DNA from: Bullera alba
Lineage: Eukaryota; Basidiomycota; Tremellomycetes; Tremellales; Bulleraceae
Direction: 5' to 3'
NCBI GenBank assembly: GCA_001600095.1
Contig: BCIX01000001.1
Location: 2,108,001 to 2,172,000, forward strand
Length of the DNA: 64,000 nt
Position numbers and translations under genes: made by a program. This document shows, piece by piece, positions 1 through 10,759 of the stretch. The notes under the pieces were generated by a model. The model was not told where the DNA came from and did no database searches. It saw nothing but the letters and a program-made list of their open reading frames with translations. Position 1 is the first letter of the stretch. Each line of letters opens with the position of its first letter.

Positions 1-1024
1 AGTTAGAGGGTGCCCGGTTTAGGTAAGTGAAGACACACAGCTGACCAGCACCCATGCACGCGGCAGCTGACTCGCGGTGCACAGGTGGATCAACGAGCAG
101 CTATACTCTACACCTTCAACCGAAGCCGTCGCTATGATGAAGAAAGATCCAAAGATATTCGCAGACGTCAGTACTCCCGCCCCATCTCTAAATATCCTGC
201 TGATTCGACTGAATAGTACCACATGACTCACCGAGTCCTGACATCAGCCTGGCCATCTCCGCCCTTACCATATATTGTCGACCTCATCTCGCCCCTTCCC
301 GCAGGAACTATCGTCGTGGACCTTGGCTGTGGTGATGCTGGCCTGGCCAAGGCTCTGACTCCTGAGGGCAAAATCGTACTCAGCTACGATCTTGTCGGCG
401 ACTCTGGGGTCACTGGGTCGGAAGACAGCGCCAAGAAGAGTGAAGGATGGGTTGTCGAGGCGGACTTCTTGGAAAAGGTTCCGCTGCCGGGACGACCCGG
501 TGGTAATGGCCAATCAGCGGATCATGCCGCTGAGCCGAGCAAGAAGAAGTCCAAGAAGGGCAAGGAGAAGGCAAAGAGTAGCGAGGTGGTCGACGTGGTG
601 GTTTGCTGTCTGAGCTTGATGGGGGTGAATTGGGTGGGAGGGATTTACGAAGCTTGTCGGGTTCTGAAAGCTGGGTAAGTCAGCTGAGGTACTCAACAAG
701 GAGACGTCGAGCTGACTTTAGATCTAGCGGGACTTTACATGTTGCTGAGGTCACATCCCGGTTCATCTCCACTGAGAAGTTCACCGAGAAAGTAGAGTCG
801 TTCGGCTTCAAGCTTGAGAATGAGGTGAGTCATACGCCGGGCGAGTAGTCTAAGGGATTTGCGCTGACGCCATGCAGGAATCGCCATCTACACACTTCAC
901 CCTGTTCAGGTTCACCAAGACGGCTGACGTTCCAATTGGACCTGTGAGAGGGCAGTCCGGCTGGAACGAACGGGTCCAGGAAGGCGAGGAGATTTTGCGA
1001 GGGTGCGTCTACAAGAAGCGATAG
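1..1024 (+). CDS. RRP8: rRNA-processing methyltransferase Rrp8 (3' part, cut by window edge)
   Basis: The Rrp8 family makes the m1A modification in the large-subunit rRNA in the nucleolus, using S-adenosylmethionine. Exons by splice signals and phase: <1-22, 85-166, 217-674, 728-824, 878-1024. Exon 2 encodes the family's RWINEQLY block, exon 3 the SAM site VDLGCGDAGLA and the CCLSLMG motif, and the next junction gives VLKAGGTLHVAEV, as in Rrp8. The N-terminal part lies left of the window. One oddity is a lysine-rich stretch (positions about 490-590) between the SAM-binding region and CLSLMG, where I recall family members having only a short loop. It stays in frame and ends with a clean stop at 1022-1024. 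It converges with the next gene, leaving 105 bp between the stops. Confidence 0.93.
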
Positions 1025-1129
1025 TGTGGTCGATCTCGGCATCAATGTCATTGCGGACATCATGGATATGCATGGTTCTTCGCTTTGGGTTCCTCGCGAT
1101 GGCTCGTTACGTCGTCATCTATGTCTTCG

Positions 1130-4100
1130 TTACAGATATCCCACTTGATCAACGCCCAAGGACCGCCGTGCGGTGATGACAGCTACAATCTCCTTCAAGA
1201 ACTCCTCCAAGATCACACAATTGTCCAAGACCGACGACAGTGTCACCTTCTTTGGCACCTGTACTGCCGCTCCACCTCCTCCCAGATAATCCATCCTGCT
1301 GCGGAGTAATGAAGGCGATGAATCGTCATACGAGTCCCGCTCTTCGGCAGCCAGACCAGCGGCGGGGGAGAATGGACCACTGGCTATCGGACTACTCGTG
1401 CTGGCTTCAAGGCTGAAAAAGGTCGTTTGCTCATAGTGATTCCTGAAAGGGCTTGCACCCTTGCCCAGACTATCTCGCGCCGGAGTGGACGTTGACGACC
1501 GTGCCGCTGGGGAAGTGGTCGAAGAGGACTTCTTCTTGGGCGTGAGAAATGATTTGAGGCCGCCGACGAAGGACGGCCTGGCTTTCGGTTTGGGTGAGAC
1601 GATGCGCGATGGACTGGTCGGTGGAGCGAGCCTGCTAGACGGCTCTACGTCCAGCAATGCGTTCATTGCCTCGTCCAGGTTGTCGGCGAATAGCAGACCC
1701 TGCCGACGTTCCGATAAGAGTCTGTCAAAATCATCAACATCAAGGCGGAATCGATGTATTTGCCGAACCAGGTCCCTCAGGATCTGATACAGCGCTGGCA
1801 GCTCGACCGTCCTCTCGGTGGAAAAGGGGTCGTCTAAATCACCATTCGATGGGGTTTCCAATTCGTCATCCGAGGCGTCAGAGTCGAGGATCCGTTTCCG
1901 CTCCGGTTTCCGTTTCCAAGGATCACTTTCGGTCGAGTGGTCGTATAGTAACCATCCGGCCAATGTCCGTTGGGGGCAAGTTGCCAATGTAGTTAAGGTT
2001 CCAGTCAGAGCTACATTCTCGTCCGGGGTTTGACAGAGGAATTGCCCGAATTTCTCCATACACGCTCGGAAGAATGCGTTATCGGGGCTCAAGCGGTGTC
2101 GTTGGGCATTTCTGGCTTGGTTGACAACGACGGGATTGTCACCTTCATTGAATTGAAGCGAAGCGCTTTGAGAGTCAAAACACTCTTCGGCCATGATGGC
2201 GGCGTGCATATCGGCCAGGTAGACGGAATACCCATTTGACGACTCGACAGAAGTCTGGGACGGATCGATCCTGGATATCAAAGTCCCGTACAGCTCGGTC
2301 TCCTGCTGTCGGGCATCGGTAGACGTGACGGGGGACTGCAGAAAGGAGTCTTGTAGGTGTGTCGGCTCCGTTATCGTATGTAGGAGTTTGTGCGATGTTC
2401 TGGGACAATGCGAGCTTAATAGCGTTTGGGACAAGCGCAAAGCCGCCGTCCTGGATTCTGGTATCGTTAACTTCGTATTATCCATTATCAAATCCTTGAG
2501 GGTAAATCGGTCGCTGTTGTCCTCTGAACCCTCGGTACCGAGGAGGAATGCCAGGATCCGATCGAGCAAAGTACCATGATCCATATGTCCGAGTATGACC
2601 TCAAGGTAGGTCATGACAGCTACTGCGCTTCCGTCCTCTGGCGAGCTCTCCAGGATTGAGGGATACAGGATATTGTCCAGAAATGAAGTTTGCATGGCGT
2701 CCATGATCGATTCCGCGACCGAGGTACCAAGGAGTTGCAGTGTCGAGACGGCGCTGTCTGACGAATCGGCGTGAAGGAGGGGTGAATGGCATCGAAGCAT
2801 GATGTCCTGCATGAAGCCCAGGAGCTTCAACAGGAGATCGAGCTGATCCCGAACATCAGTGTCGGTCGACAAAGGTAAGCTGTCATCGTCTTCCGTTTCG
2901 TCGAGTGTCGTGCCGAGGTGCATCCCGCCGGATGAAGAGGCAGATTGTCCCTCTTCGGATTTGGCTAGGTTTGCCAGAGTCGGTATCCTCAGCTTAGACG
3001 GCAACAACGAGTATATCGCTCCCAATCCAGCAGCCATGACATCGGCAAAGTCGCCATCAAGGATGAATCCACCAAGAGCTTCCCTTGTGCTTTGCAAGGG
3101 ATCAGGTTCGCCATTCTCCATAATCGTTGATAGATTCTCCCCTCCTTCTTCTGATGCAGTCAAGAAGGCGATATCGAAGAGGAACAAGAGTCCAGCACGA
3201 GCAAGATCGCCGACCTGACCCTCGCGATGGACGTAGCGTAGCATATAGGAGAAAAGGAGGAACTCGATATGTGCCGACGGCTTGTCTGAGGCGGCTCTAG
3301 TTGATGGGCGGGAGAGAGATGACGGAGTAGGCGATAGAGCTCTTGACTGCGAGATATCCAATGATGGCGGGGCGCCGGAAGACGGGTGTGGCTGGGTCCA
3401 ACCCTTGTCGTGGAAGAAGATAAGTAGCAAAGGAGGACTGTCTCGTTAGCTCCCTGTATTGGTAGAATCTCACTCACTATGCCCTCATTCGGGAGCAGAG
3501 GGTGCACATGAGATCCACCAGATCCGCTTCCAGATTTTGACCTGTCACCATGGATCTAGCATCATTGAGTATCGCTGCTCCCATGGCCTTAGTCCCTCCG
3601 TCGAGCTTGTCCTTCGTTTCATCGCCTACACACGACCGTAGTAAACGGCGCAAAGGTCGATGTACAGCGTTGTGGACCAAAAATCGCTCGGAAAGGAGGA
3701 CCACCAGACTGTTTATATTCCTAAGCACCTCGCCTGAATCGCGTCAGCCTTATCTTCACGCTCGGGTACTGTGCTCACCTTTGATACCGTGAGGTCTGTC
3801 AGATTCGGATAGTCGTTCCAGGTTGGCCAGGACATCATTTCGTAGGAAGTATTCCAAGCACGCTCCTGTTGTACTGTGTGATCGTCAGTCAGCATGTCGT
3901 TGAGCTAACGCTCATAGATGGACTTACTCCTCCCCTGTCCGGTTGGCCTCATGAACGAGGGCATCAATTATATGGCTCAAATGAGCCGGCACATCTGTCG
4001 TCGATATACCCCTGTCCCGCGTCAATAGGTCTTCAATGCGGATCCAACGGCCGCACCGCTCACCGAGCTAATTGCCTCTCGTCTGGATGCTCTAGAGTAT

Positions 4101-4261
4101 CCTAAATAGACACTCAGCCACTTTCCAACATGCATCCCGTCCTGACCCACTCTGATGCTGGTCCATGCTGCGTCAAAGGCGGTAATGTCGTCCACTTGCT
4201 TTGTCCTGGTAGACTCTTTGGGCGCCTGCAGCAGCCGAGTGAAGAAGTTGGACACGTCCAT
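1130..4261 (-). CDS. FHIP-family (RAI16-like) FTS-Hook-interacting protein
   Basis: FHIP proteins join the FTS-Hook complex and tether early endosomes to dynein; in filamentous fungi the homologue is needed for endosome transport. Exons on the minus strand: 4151-4261, 4064-4101, 3928-4011, 3779-3873, 3478-3733, 1130-3437; 963 residues. The N-terminal third carries the family's pattern: TTDVPAHL, then GACLEYFLRNDVLANLERL, then a helical stretch ending DLMCTLCSRMRAYPPLLLIFF. The long last exon continues the alpha-solenoid (MLRYVHREGQVGDLARAGLLFL) and ends in a serine/proline-rich, probably disordered tail. All five intron phases agree and the introns are 40-54 nt. The start ATG at 4261 is followed directly by FFTRLL. 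It shares a 365-bp divergent upstream region with HIS2. Confidence 0.85.
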
Positions 4262-4626
4262 CACGTCGGCTGCGTCGGTATCTGGTCCACGCCCATGTGT
4301 AAGATTTGCTGGGTCTGCTTGCTATCGGCTCCAAAGCATTCCCGTTGTGGATAACCAGAGACGAGTGTTGAAGATGAAACGTCGACGGCAGAGAGATGAG
4401 TCTGCTCGTCGGGTCAAGTACGGTTTCAGGCACGGATATCGGATGTTGACAATCGACGAGTTGAAATTCGGTCAAGTGTTCGCATTTCATTCGGGCGCTC
4501 TTCTCAACTTAGACAGTCACGGCCGGTCACTACTGGTCACAGCTGGTCATTGTCGCGCGCCTACTAGATCCCCTGTGTCTCGGAGATCCTCGACCTCGTC
4601 CTTCAACTCCAAACCTTTCTCTCGCC
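4262..4626. promoter_or_regulatory. Divergent intergenic region between FHIP gene and HIS2
   Basis: This 365-bp stretch separates two divergent start codons, so it must hold both promoters and leaders. No clear TATA box or factor site was recognised. Confidence 0.4.
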
Positions 4627-5792
4627 ATGCCGCACTCTCACCACTCTCACTCTGGGCAATTCTGTCGACATGCCAAGGACGATCTGGAGGACATAGTCGC
4701 AGAAGCGATACGCCAGGGCTTTGAGACCTATGGGCTATCTGAGCATGCACCGAGGTATAGGCTGGAAGATCTGTTCCCGGAAGAAGTGAGCGTTCCAGAC
4801 TTCTTCACTCTCCTATCGCAAGTGGTTGACTGTTTGAAGGCAGATCTCGAGCCGAAAGACCTGGAATCGACTTATCTCGCCTTTCTGGCCGAAGCCCAAC
4901 GTCTCAGAGCCACATATGCGGGACAAATCAATCTACTGACTGGACTCGAGACGGACTATATAACCGAAGTGGATCTTTCCAAGACGGCGGCTCTTCTCGA
5001 CTCTAGACCAGACATCGATTATGTCGTCGGGAGCGTGCACCACGTTAATGGCGTTTCTATCGACTTTGACCGTCCGACGTGGATCCGAGCCGTTCGAACC
5101 GCCGCTTCTGGCCAGATTGGTACAACTATGGTCCTGCCTCCGACGGAGTCGTCGTCAACGACACCGGTCTTGCCAGACGTAGAGGACGTGGAGGCAGATC
5201 CGACTGAGGACCAAATGGTATCATTCCTCCACGCATACTTTGACGCTCAATACGACATGCTTCAGGCACTACAACCCGAAGTCATAGGTCACTTTGATCT
5301 GTGTCTCCTCTGGATACCCAGGGTTTCCCTGCGCTCAAAAGGCATTTGGGCAAAAGTGGAGAGGAACGTCCGTTATGTAATTTCCTACGGTGCGCTGTTC
5401 GAGGCGAATGCCGCTGCCCTACGGAAAGGTTGGTCCGGATCGTACCCCAGCGGCGATATTCTTGAAGTGAGTGTTGGAAAACACAGACGTATCGAGTTCT
5501 TGACCCGTATCGGATCGGTATTGACGATCCATCTCAGCTCATACTCGAGCTTAATGGCCGGATATGCCTGTCTGACGACTCGCACGGTGTCCATCAAGTA
5601 GGCCTCAACTACTACGCAATGATGGAATACCTAATAGGGAAAGGTGCGAGCGAGATCTACTTTCTCGTGCAGACATCACAGAGACAGGCCGGTGATCTGG
5701 ATTTGGGGAAGAGAGGGAGAGTCGTCGCGCGGCCGATGCGTGATTGGGCAAAACACCCTTTCTGGAACACCTGTCGCCCTCACAATATCTGA
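4627..5792 (+). CDS. HIS2: Histidinol-phosphatase, PHP family
   Basis: It removes phosphate from L-histidinol phosphate, the penultimate phase of histidine synthesis in the cytosol. Two exons, 4627-5466 and 5538-5792, give 364 residues, close to the fungal family length. The protein opens with the metal-binding HSHHSHSGQ block. It then shows the family's GLSEHAPR, GLETDYI, YVVGSVHHVNG, GHFDL, NVRYVISYGALFEANAAALRKGW and, after the junction, CLSDDSHGVHQVGLNYY. These supply the PHP histidines and aspartates. The single intron has GTGAGT...CTCAG borders and leaves the DILE/LILELNGRICLSDDSHG join in frame. Start chosen because the first ATG lies just before the metal-binding block, as in homologues. 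Confidence 0.95.
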
Positions 5793-6191
5793 TCAGCCCA
5801 TAACGTTATCGGGTACTGCGTTTGTCCATCTCTTTATCGCAAGGCGATGTATGACAGCCGTTTTCCGGAAAAGACATGGCACATGCTATATAGTCCACGG
5901 ATCGATCGCGATCTCGGGTTGTGCTTTTTTGAAGATAATGTGACCTCCTCGTCAAGAGCCCACTAGGGTCTGAGACGACTCATTGGCGTGCCAGTATAAC
6001 ATTATTGAGGTCTGGCACATCGCCTACGAAGCCGATGACGAGCATGCGTACCAAAGATGAGATCCCACAGTGTGAGGATACTCGATGATTCTGACGGAAT
6101 GCGTTCGCCCGGCACAAGAACTTCACACCTCATTCATAGAATCATGGACGCTACTGCGAGTTCTGTCCGTGGCCTGTACTAGCTAGGCAGA
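5793..6191. other. Convergent 3' intergenic region (HIS2 / SDR)
   Basis: These 399 bp between two stop codons should hold both 3' untranslated regions. No additional gene or repeat was recognised. Confidence 0.5.
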
Positions 6192-7048
6192 CTAGAACGG
6201 CAGCTCCTCTCCGTCGTTGGTCCAGAACTTTCCACCGTGGCTCTCCTTGGTCGCGGCATCGACGACCTTGAGCACGCCCTCCACGCTCTTTGTAGCTGAG
6301 ATGGCGCCTACTTGTTCCACTGTGAGCCCCAATGCCTCGACACCTGCCCTGCCCATGTCCGTGTCTACCATACCCGGGCTAAGGCCCAGTCAGCATACGC
6401 AGAAAGACTCTCGCAAGCGTCGAACTCACTGGACAGGGAATGCGATGAGATCCGGTGTCTCCTGGTCCAGCTTCTTGGTAATGTAGTTGAGAGCGGCTTT
6501 ACTCGCGCCGTAGGCAATGTAGCTGTAGGGGATAGCATCGGTGATCTTGGCGATGAGGGTCGAGATCACGACAAACTTCGCGCCGGGTACGAGGAGCGAA
6601 GCGAAGGCTTGGTAGAGGACGAGGGGACCGAGAGTGTTGGTCTCGAATGTCCTTTGCAGCTCGGAAACCTTCTCATTGGCCACAGTGGATTGAGGAGAAT
6701 TGATTCCTGAATAGCTCAGCTGGTCTCAAATCCCCTGGACCTACCAGCATTGGCGATGATGACGTCGACTTTGCCGACCTTGGCCTTGACGATCTTGGCC
6801 GCGGCGGCGTTGTCGGCCTCATTGGCCGAACTGAGCTTGATTGGGATGACGACCTCGGGGTGCTTGGCCGCCAGTTCTGCTAGAGAGCCCTCTGCAGGGA
6901 ACGATCGGACTCCGGCAAAGACGACACTGTTGGGTCGAGCCGCAAGTTGTGCTACAAACTCGAGACCCAGTCCTCGATTGGCACCGGTGACTTAGGGTCA
7001 GCGATGTCGTCAAAGTTCTGACTCACCGAGGTAGACAGTTGGAGACAT
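6192..7048 (-). CDS. Short-chain dehydrogenase/reductase (classical SDR)
   Basis: A 243-residue NAD(P)-dependent oxidoreductase whose substrate cannot be told from sequence. Exons on the minus strand: 7027-7048, 6745-6990, 6430-6706, 6192-6378. Features in order: the nucleotide-binding VTGANRGLG near residue 8, the NAG motif (VIIANAG), the catalytic serine region FVVISTLIAKITD, the YGASK catalytic Tyr-Lys pair, and HPGMVDTDMG. The first intron is only 36 nt but has a clear GCTGAC branch sequence and keeps the Rossmann start intact. It resembles the carbonyl-reductase/norsolorinic-acid-ketoreductase-like SDR group common in fungi. No pathway partner lies next to it. Confidence 0.88.
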
Positions 7049-8410
7049 GTTGCAATTTGTGGGAGTTTCGAGTGTGAGCTGGAGACTGTAGTATAGCGGT
7101 GGTGGGAGGGACGGTGATCTATCTCTGATAGGGGTCATGCTCAACAGCTATAGACATGGTTCTTATAGTCTCTACGAGCATCATGTACAGTCAACATGTG
7201 CACCCTTGCGAACGTCGAACTCGCTATGCATTACTCAGCCCGCCGGCTACCTTGGTTGACTTGTAAGCATGCCTTATTCTCTGGCAGTGAGCTTACCAAG
7301 ATCAATGATAATCGATGAAGACCATACTCGGGTCCTCGAACAGATCGATCGCCGTCGGCCTTAGTCAGTACAGCTAAATCGGGGGTTGATGCAAAGCTCG
7401 TCCTTTCAGCCTTCAGTATCGGTTCAGATCTCAGACCCTTTCGGCACCTGTGAGGCTGTGAGAAACAAGAACGGATAAGGAGGGGGAGCGACGGCGATCC
7501 AGGGCTGCTCCAATCAGCATTCAGCAAGGACCTCTTAGTGCAACGTTTCCTATTGTGTCGCTAGCTGTAATCTTTTGATGTGGTCGGTATCACGCGGACG
7601 AGGATCGAGTGCGTGCTCTTGCTTCTGATAACCTCAGGGCCCTTTGGCAATACGCGACATGCTGTTTTCTGGTGACATGATCTGGATGTCGAATGTCGAA
7701 AGAATCGCGCAAGAGTTGGCTCACTCGATACCGTATCGATGCCATATGTCGCATATAGTACGCGCTCCGCCGCTTGTCACGCGCTCGGAAATTAACATTC
7801 AGCGATCGCATGTCCCACCAGTCCCCAGTCGACAGTTATTCCCACTTCCCACTCGCAATTAGATTCCACCATTGAGTAGCGAAGTGCAATAATGAGCGAC
7901 AATGATAGAGTCCAAGGTGTGGTACGGGGAGGTGGGGGTGTCACTGAACAATGCCAAGTCGTGTAGATACTCGACACCATTAAAGACTGGACAATAAGCG
8001 TGCCCAGCTTCCACCTGCTTCCACATATATACTCGAAAAACGGAAAATTACGGTTGGACTAAGCTCGCCCAAGACCGCTCAATGTGGCGAGACGTTGACC
8101 GCAGCCTTGGACGTCTGCAACAAAGAATTGATGGTGCGTTAGACTCAGTACAATCTACAACCCCCTCCTTCCTCGGTTATGCTATGGCATGGCATGATCG
8201 TTTTCGTATTGACCTGTCACTATGGATACAGTGGGTTCAGCAGGGCTCAGCGCCTCGCGCGCTCTCAGAGCACAGCCCTCCTGTTGGCCGTGAGTCATGC
8301 AAATGATATGCTGGTTGTTATCGGATGTCGAAACTCCTCCTCGAGCCGAGGACAATATGCCTCCCTCCTTGGCGCCGCGCAATCCCACGCCCCTCCCATC
8401 ATGGCATTTC
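7049..8410. other. 1.4-kb intergenic region, no supported gene
   Basis: It lies between the SDR start and the HNT3 stop, both on the minus strand. Short reading frames exist on both strands (for example around 7231-7527 and 8082-8466), but none shows a family motif, consistent splice phases or biased codon use. It probably holds the SDR promoter and the HNT3 3' region. Confidence 0.45.
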
Positions 8411-9487
8411 TCAAAACATGTCGTCTTCGTCCTCTTGACTCGCTCGTTGTCGGCCATATCGCCTGATTTGCAATAAAGCCTTTTTCTTCTCTTCTTCGAA
8501 CTCCTTCTCCAGATGCGCTTTCAGCTTTGGCATGTTGTGGAAAGGCTCGTCGCATTTAAAACAGGAAAGGGTACTGTCCAGGAGTGAGCCAGACGCGCTC
8601 ATAGCCTGAAGACGTCAGCACCCGACCCGTGATATGACTGCTAGAGGATGTCTCGACTGCCGGTGCGACCCACCTGAACTCGTTCCGCAACATACTCGTC
8701 GCCTAGCTCCAACCACCGCTGGACCTCTCTAATCGGTATGAAAAAGCCGAGGTCGGGTCTGAAGGAATTGTAGTGCTTCTTCGTCTTCATCCCCGTTGAC
8801 AGGTGATCCTCCGATATCACATGCAGATGAACATGCCTGTGAAGAGGGAAGCAAGAAAAGTCGAACGTTCAGCCAGATCGTTCTCCTATTTGGATTGTCG
8901 GCTCGAACCTACTTCATCGATGGGATGGCGTGAAATCCGACTTGAATGTTCCACTCGAAGCCATCGACTTTGACCATTTCGTCTCGAATCATCTCTTCGA
9001 CCTCTCTTGCCGACTCCAGCATCGTGCCGATGATCTCGTCCCTCACCTCACGGCTTGTCTTCGTCAGAAGCGACTTGAGGTCGTCCAAGTGTTCCAAGCG
9101 GACGATGGAAGTGGCGGATTCCGGGTTCGCCTGAGGTGGAAATGGGTATCGTGGCAGGACCAGGAAATGGTATTTCGCCTTCGGATAAGCATCGAAAATT
9201 GCCAAGGTCCCAGGATTGGCAAAGAGCAGGGTCGAAGCTGGTATCGATTGTGAGGGCTTGCGTATCGTCGCATAGGAGCGCAATGCGTGCAAAGGCGATG
9301 TAGACATGGCGCCACTAGATGATCCAGAGCGTATCCTTGTGTTCGATAAAAGGGAGTCCGGATGGGATCCACGTCGAGTCTCGGGAGGTTCAGCGGGTTT
9401 CCCTAAAGTTGGCAGCGGTATACCTTGCTCCCGAGCGGGAGATAAAGGTCCGTCTTGTTCGTCTGGGGTCGAGAAGCATTTGCCCAT
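8411..9487 (-). CDS. HNT3: Aprataxin-like HIT-domain DNA 5'-adenylate hydrolase
   Basis: Aprataxin/Hnt3 removes AMP from abortive DNA ligation ends and acts in the nucleus in single-strand break repair. Exons on the minus strand: 8913-9487, 8674-8836, 8411-8605; 310 residues. Exon 1 carries the HIT fold (LAIFDAYPKAKYHFLVLPR, then NIQVGFHAIPSMK). The splice to exon 2 restores the catalytic HVHLHV histidine triad exactly at the junction. Exon 3 carries the C-terminal zinc finger (CFKCDEPFHNMPKLKAHL). About 60 residues before MSTSPLHAL look disordered, so a start at about 9306 is also possible; I chose the in-frame upstream ATG at 9487. Confidence 0.93.
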
Positions 9488-10759
9488 TTTCAATGTTCGG
9501 ATTTTTCGATGTCACAGGTTGATCACGTAGATCGGATGATGTCGTTCGAAGACCAGGAGTGATTGCGAAGGGTTGGTCCCGAACGACATCCAAAGGGGAA
9601 GACCGGAGATTGTGCAGGTCAGAGCCAGAAGTGACCACAATGATTGATCAGAAAGTGCAGTTGGAAGGAGTTGACCAGATTTGACCAGAGCAGAGGTAGC
9701 CAGTCGTCGCGAGGATGCGTGATTTCCATGCGGGGTTAAACAGTTTGGGTCGATAGGATTGTTTGAAAGACCGGAAGGTGTTCGGATTGAGGATTTGAGA
9801 AGCGGGGTAAAGGAGGATCTAAGTCAGCTCGAGTGGCTTTTCCCTACTTGACGAAATGGATTGGGGAGGGAGACGGCGGAGAGGGGACGAGAAGAATAAC
9901 AAGTGATCGAGCGAGACACCAGACTGTGTGCGGGTGATACCAGGTGATTGAGACGAACGCCCTTCAGACGGGGAAGCTATCAAGGTGTGGCGTAGTCTCA
10001 CGTGAGTGCAGGGATGGACGACAATGATTGACAAAACAGTGTGCAGAGCCAGAGATCGACAACGCTTCCAAAGCTCTCCACCGAGGCCGGCTCGATCGAA
10101 CACGCGAGCACCCTATTCGGGACGCTAGACGGTGGAGCGGTCAGGCTGACAACACCGTCTATCGGTCTAGGGTTGTCTTAGGGTACCGAGCTCTGGACTA
10201 ATGGTATCGATCGGGACAGCCTGGGACAACAGAAATACTCTGTGGCCTCGTGTGGGCCCGAGTGGAGTGGAGCGGCAGACTCACATGTGTTGTCCAAAAA
10301 AGGTAGCCAAGTTGGCAAGCACCAGGCCGCCCTGTCTGATCGAGCTCGGTCTGGCCCTGTCTGGCCTCACTAGCTGAGCTTCAGGTCTCGATCTTGCAGG
10401 GTCAAGAGATGCTTAGCAGAGGGTCTGGAACGTTCTCGACAGAGCTACTGTCGGGGCATCGCGAGAGATGGAAGATGGCAAGGGTTAATTAGCGTCGGTC
10501 AAGGTGGAGCTGGTGGAACAAACTCTGTTACAGGCACCGGAATTCACGGGGTAATGACGAAAGCGGGAGAGTCACTGCCAACATGCTTAAATCGGCTCGA
10601 AAGTCATTAGAAACTGTTGCATCTGAATACAAACCATTTGATATCAAACCACTGCGAGCACTACAACCAATCTAGAGAGCTAATAACCACTACGAAAGAC
10701 CTACGACAGCAGATGACTCTTGACTCGACATACAGACCATTGACTCCCCCATACACAGA
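9488..10759. other. 1.3-kb intergenic region, no supported gene
   Basis: It lies between the HNT3 start and the RING-ligase stop, both on the minus strand, so it should contain the HNT3 promoter and the RING gene's 3' end. Only short, motif-free frames are present. Confidence 0.45.

Noticed and set aside
8901..8912. Sequence resembling a tRNA T-loop (GGTTCGAGCC on the minus strand)
   Set aside because: It lies in an HNT3 intron, and no acceptor stem or anticodon arm can be folded around it.
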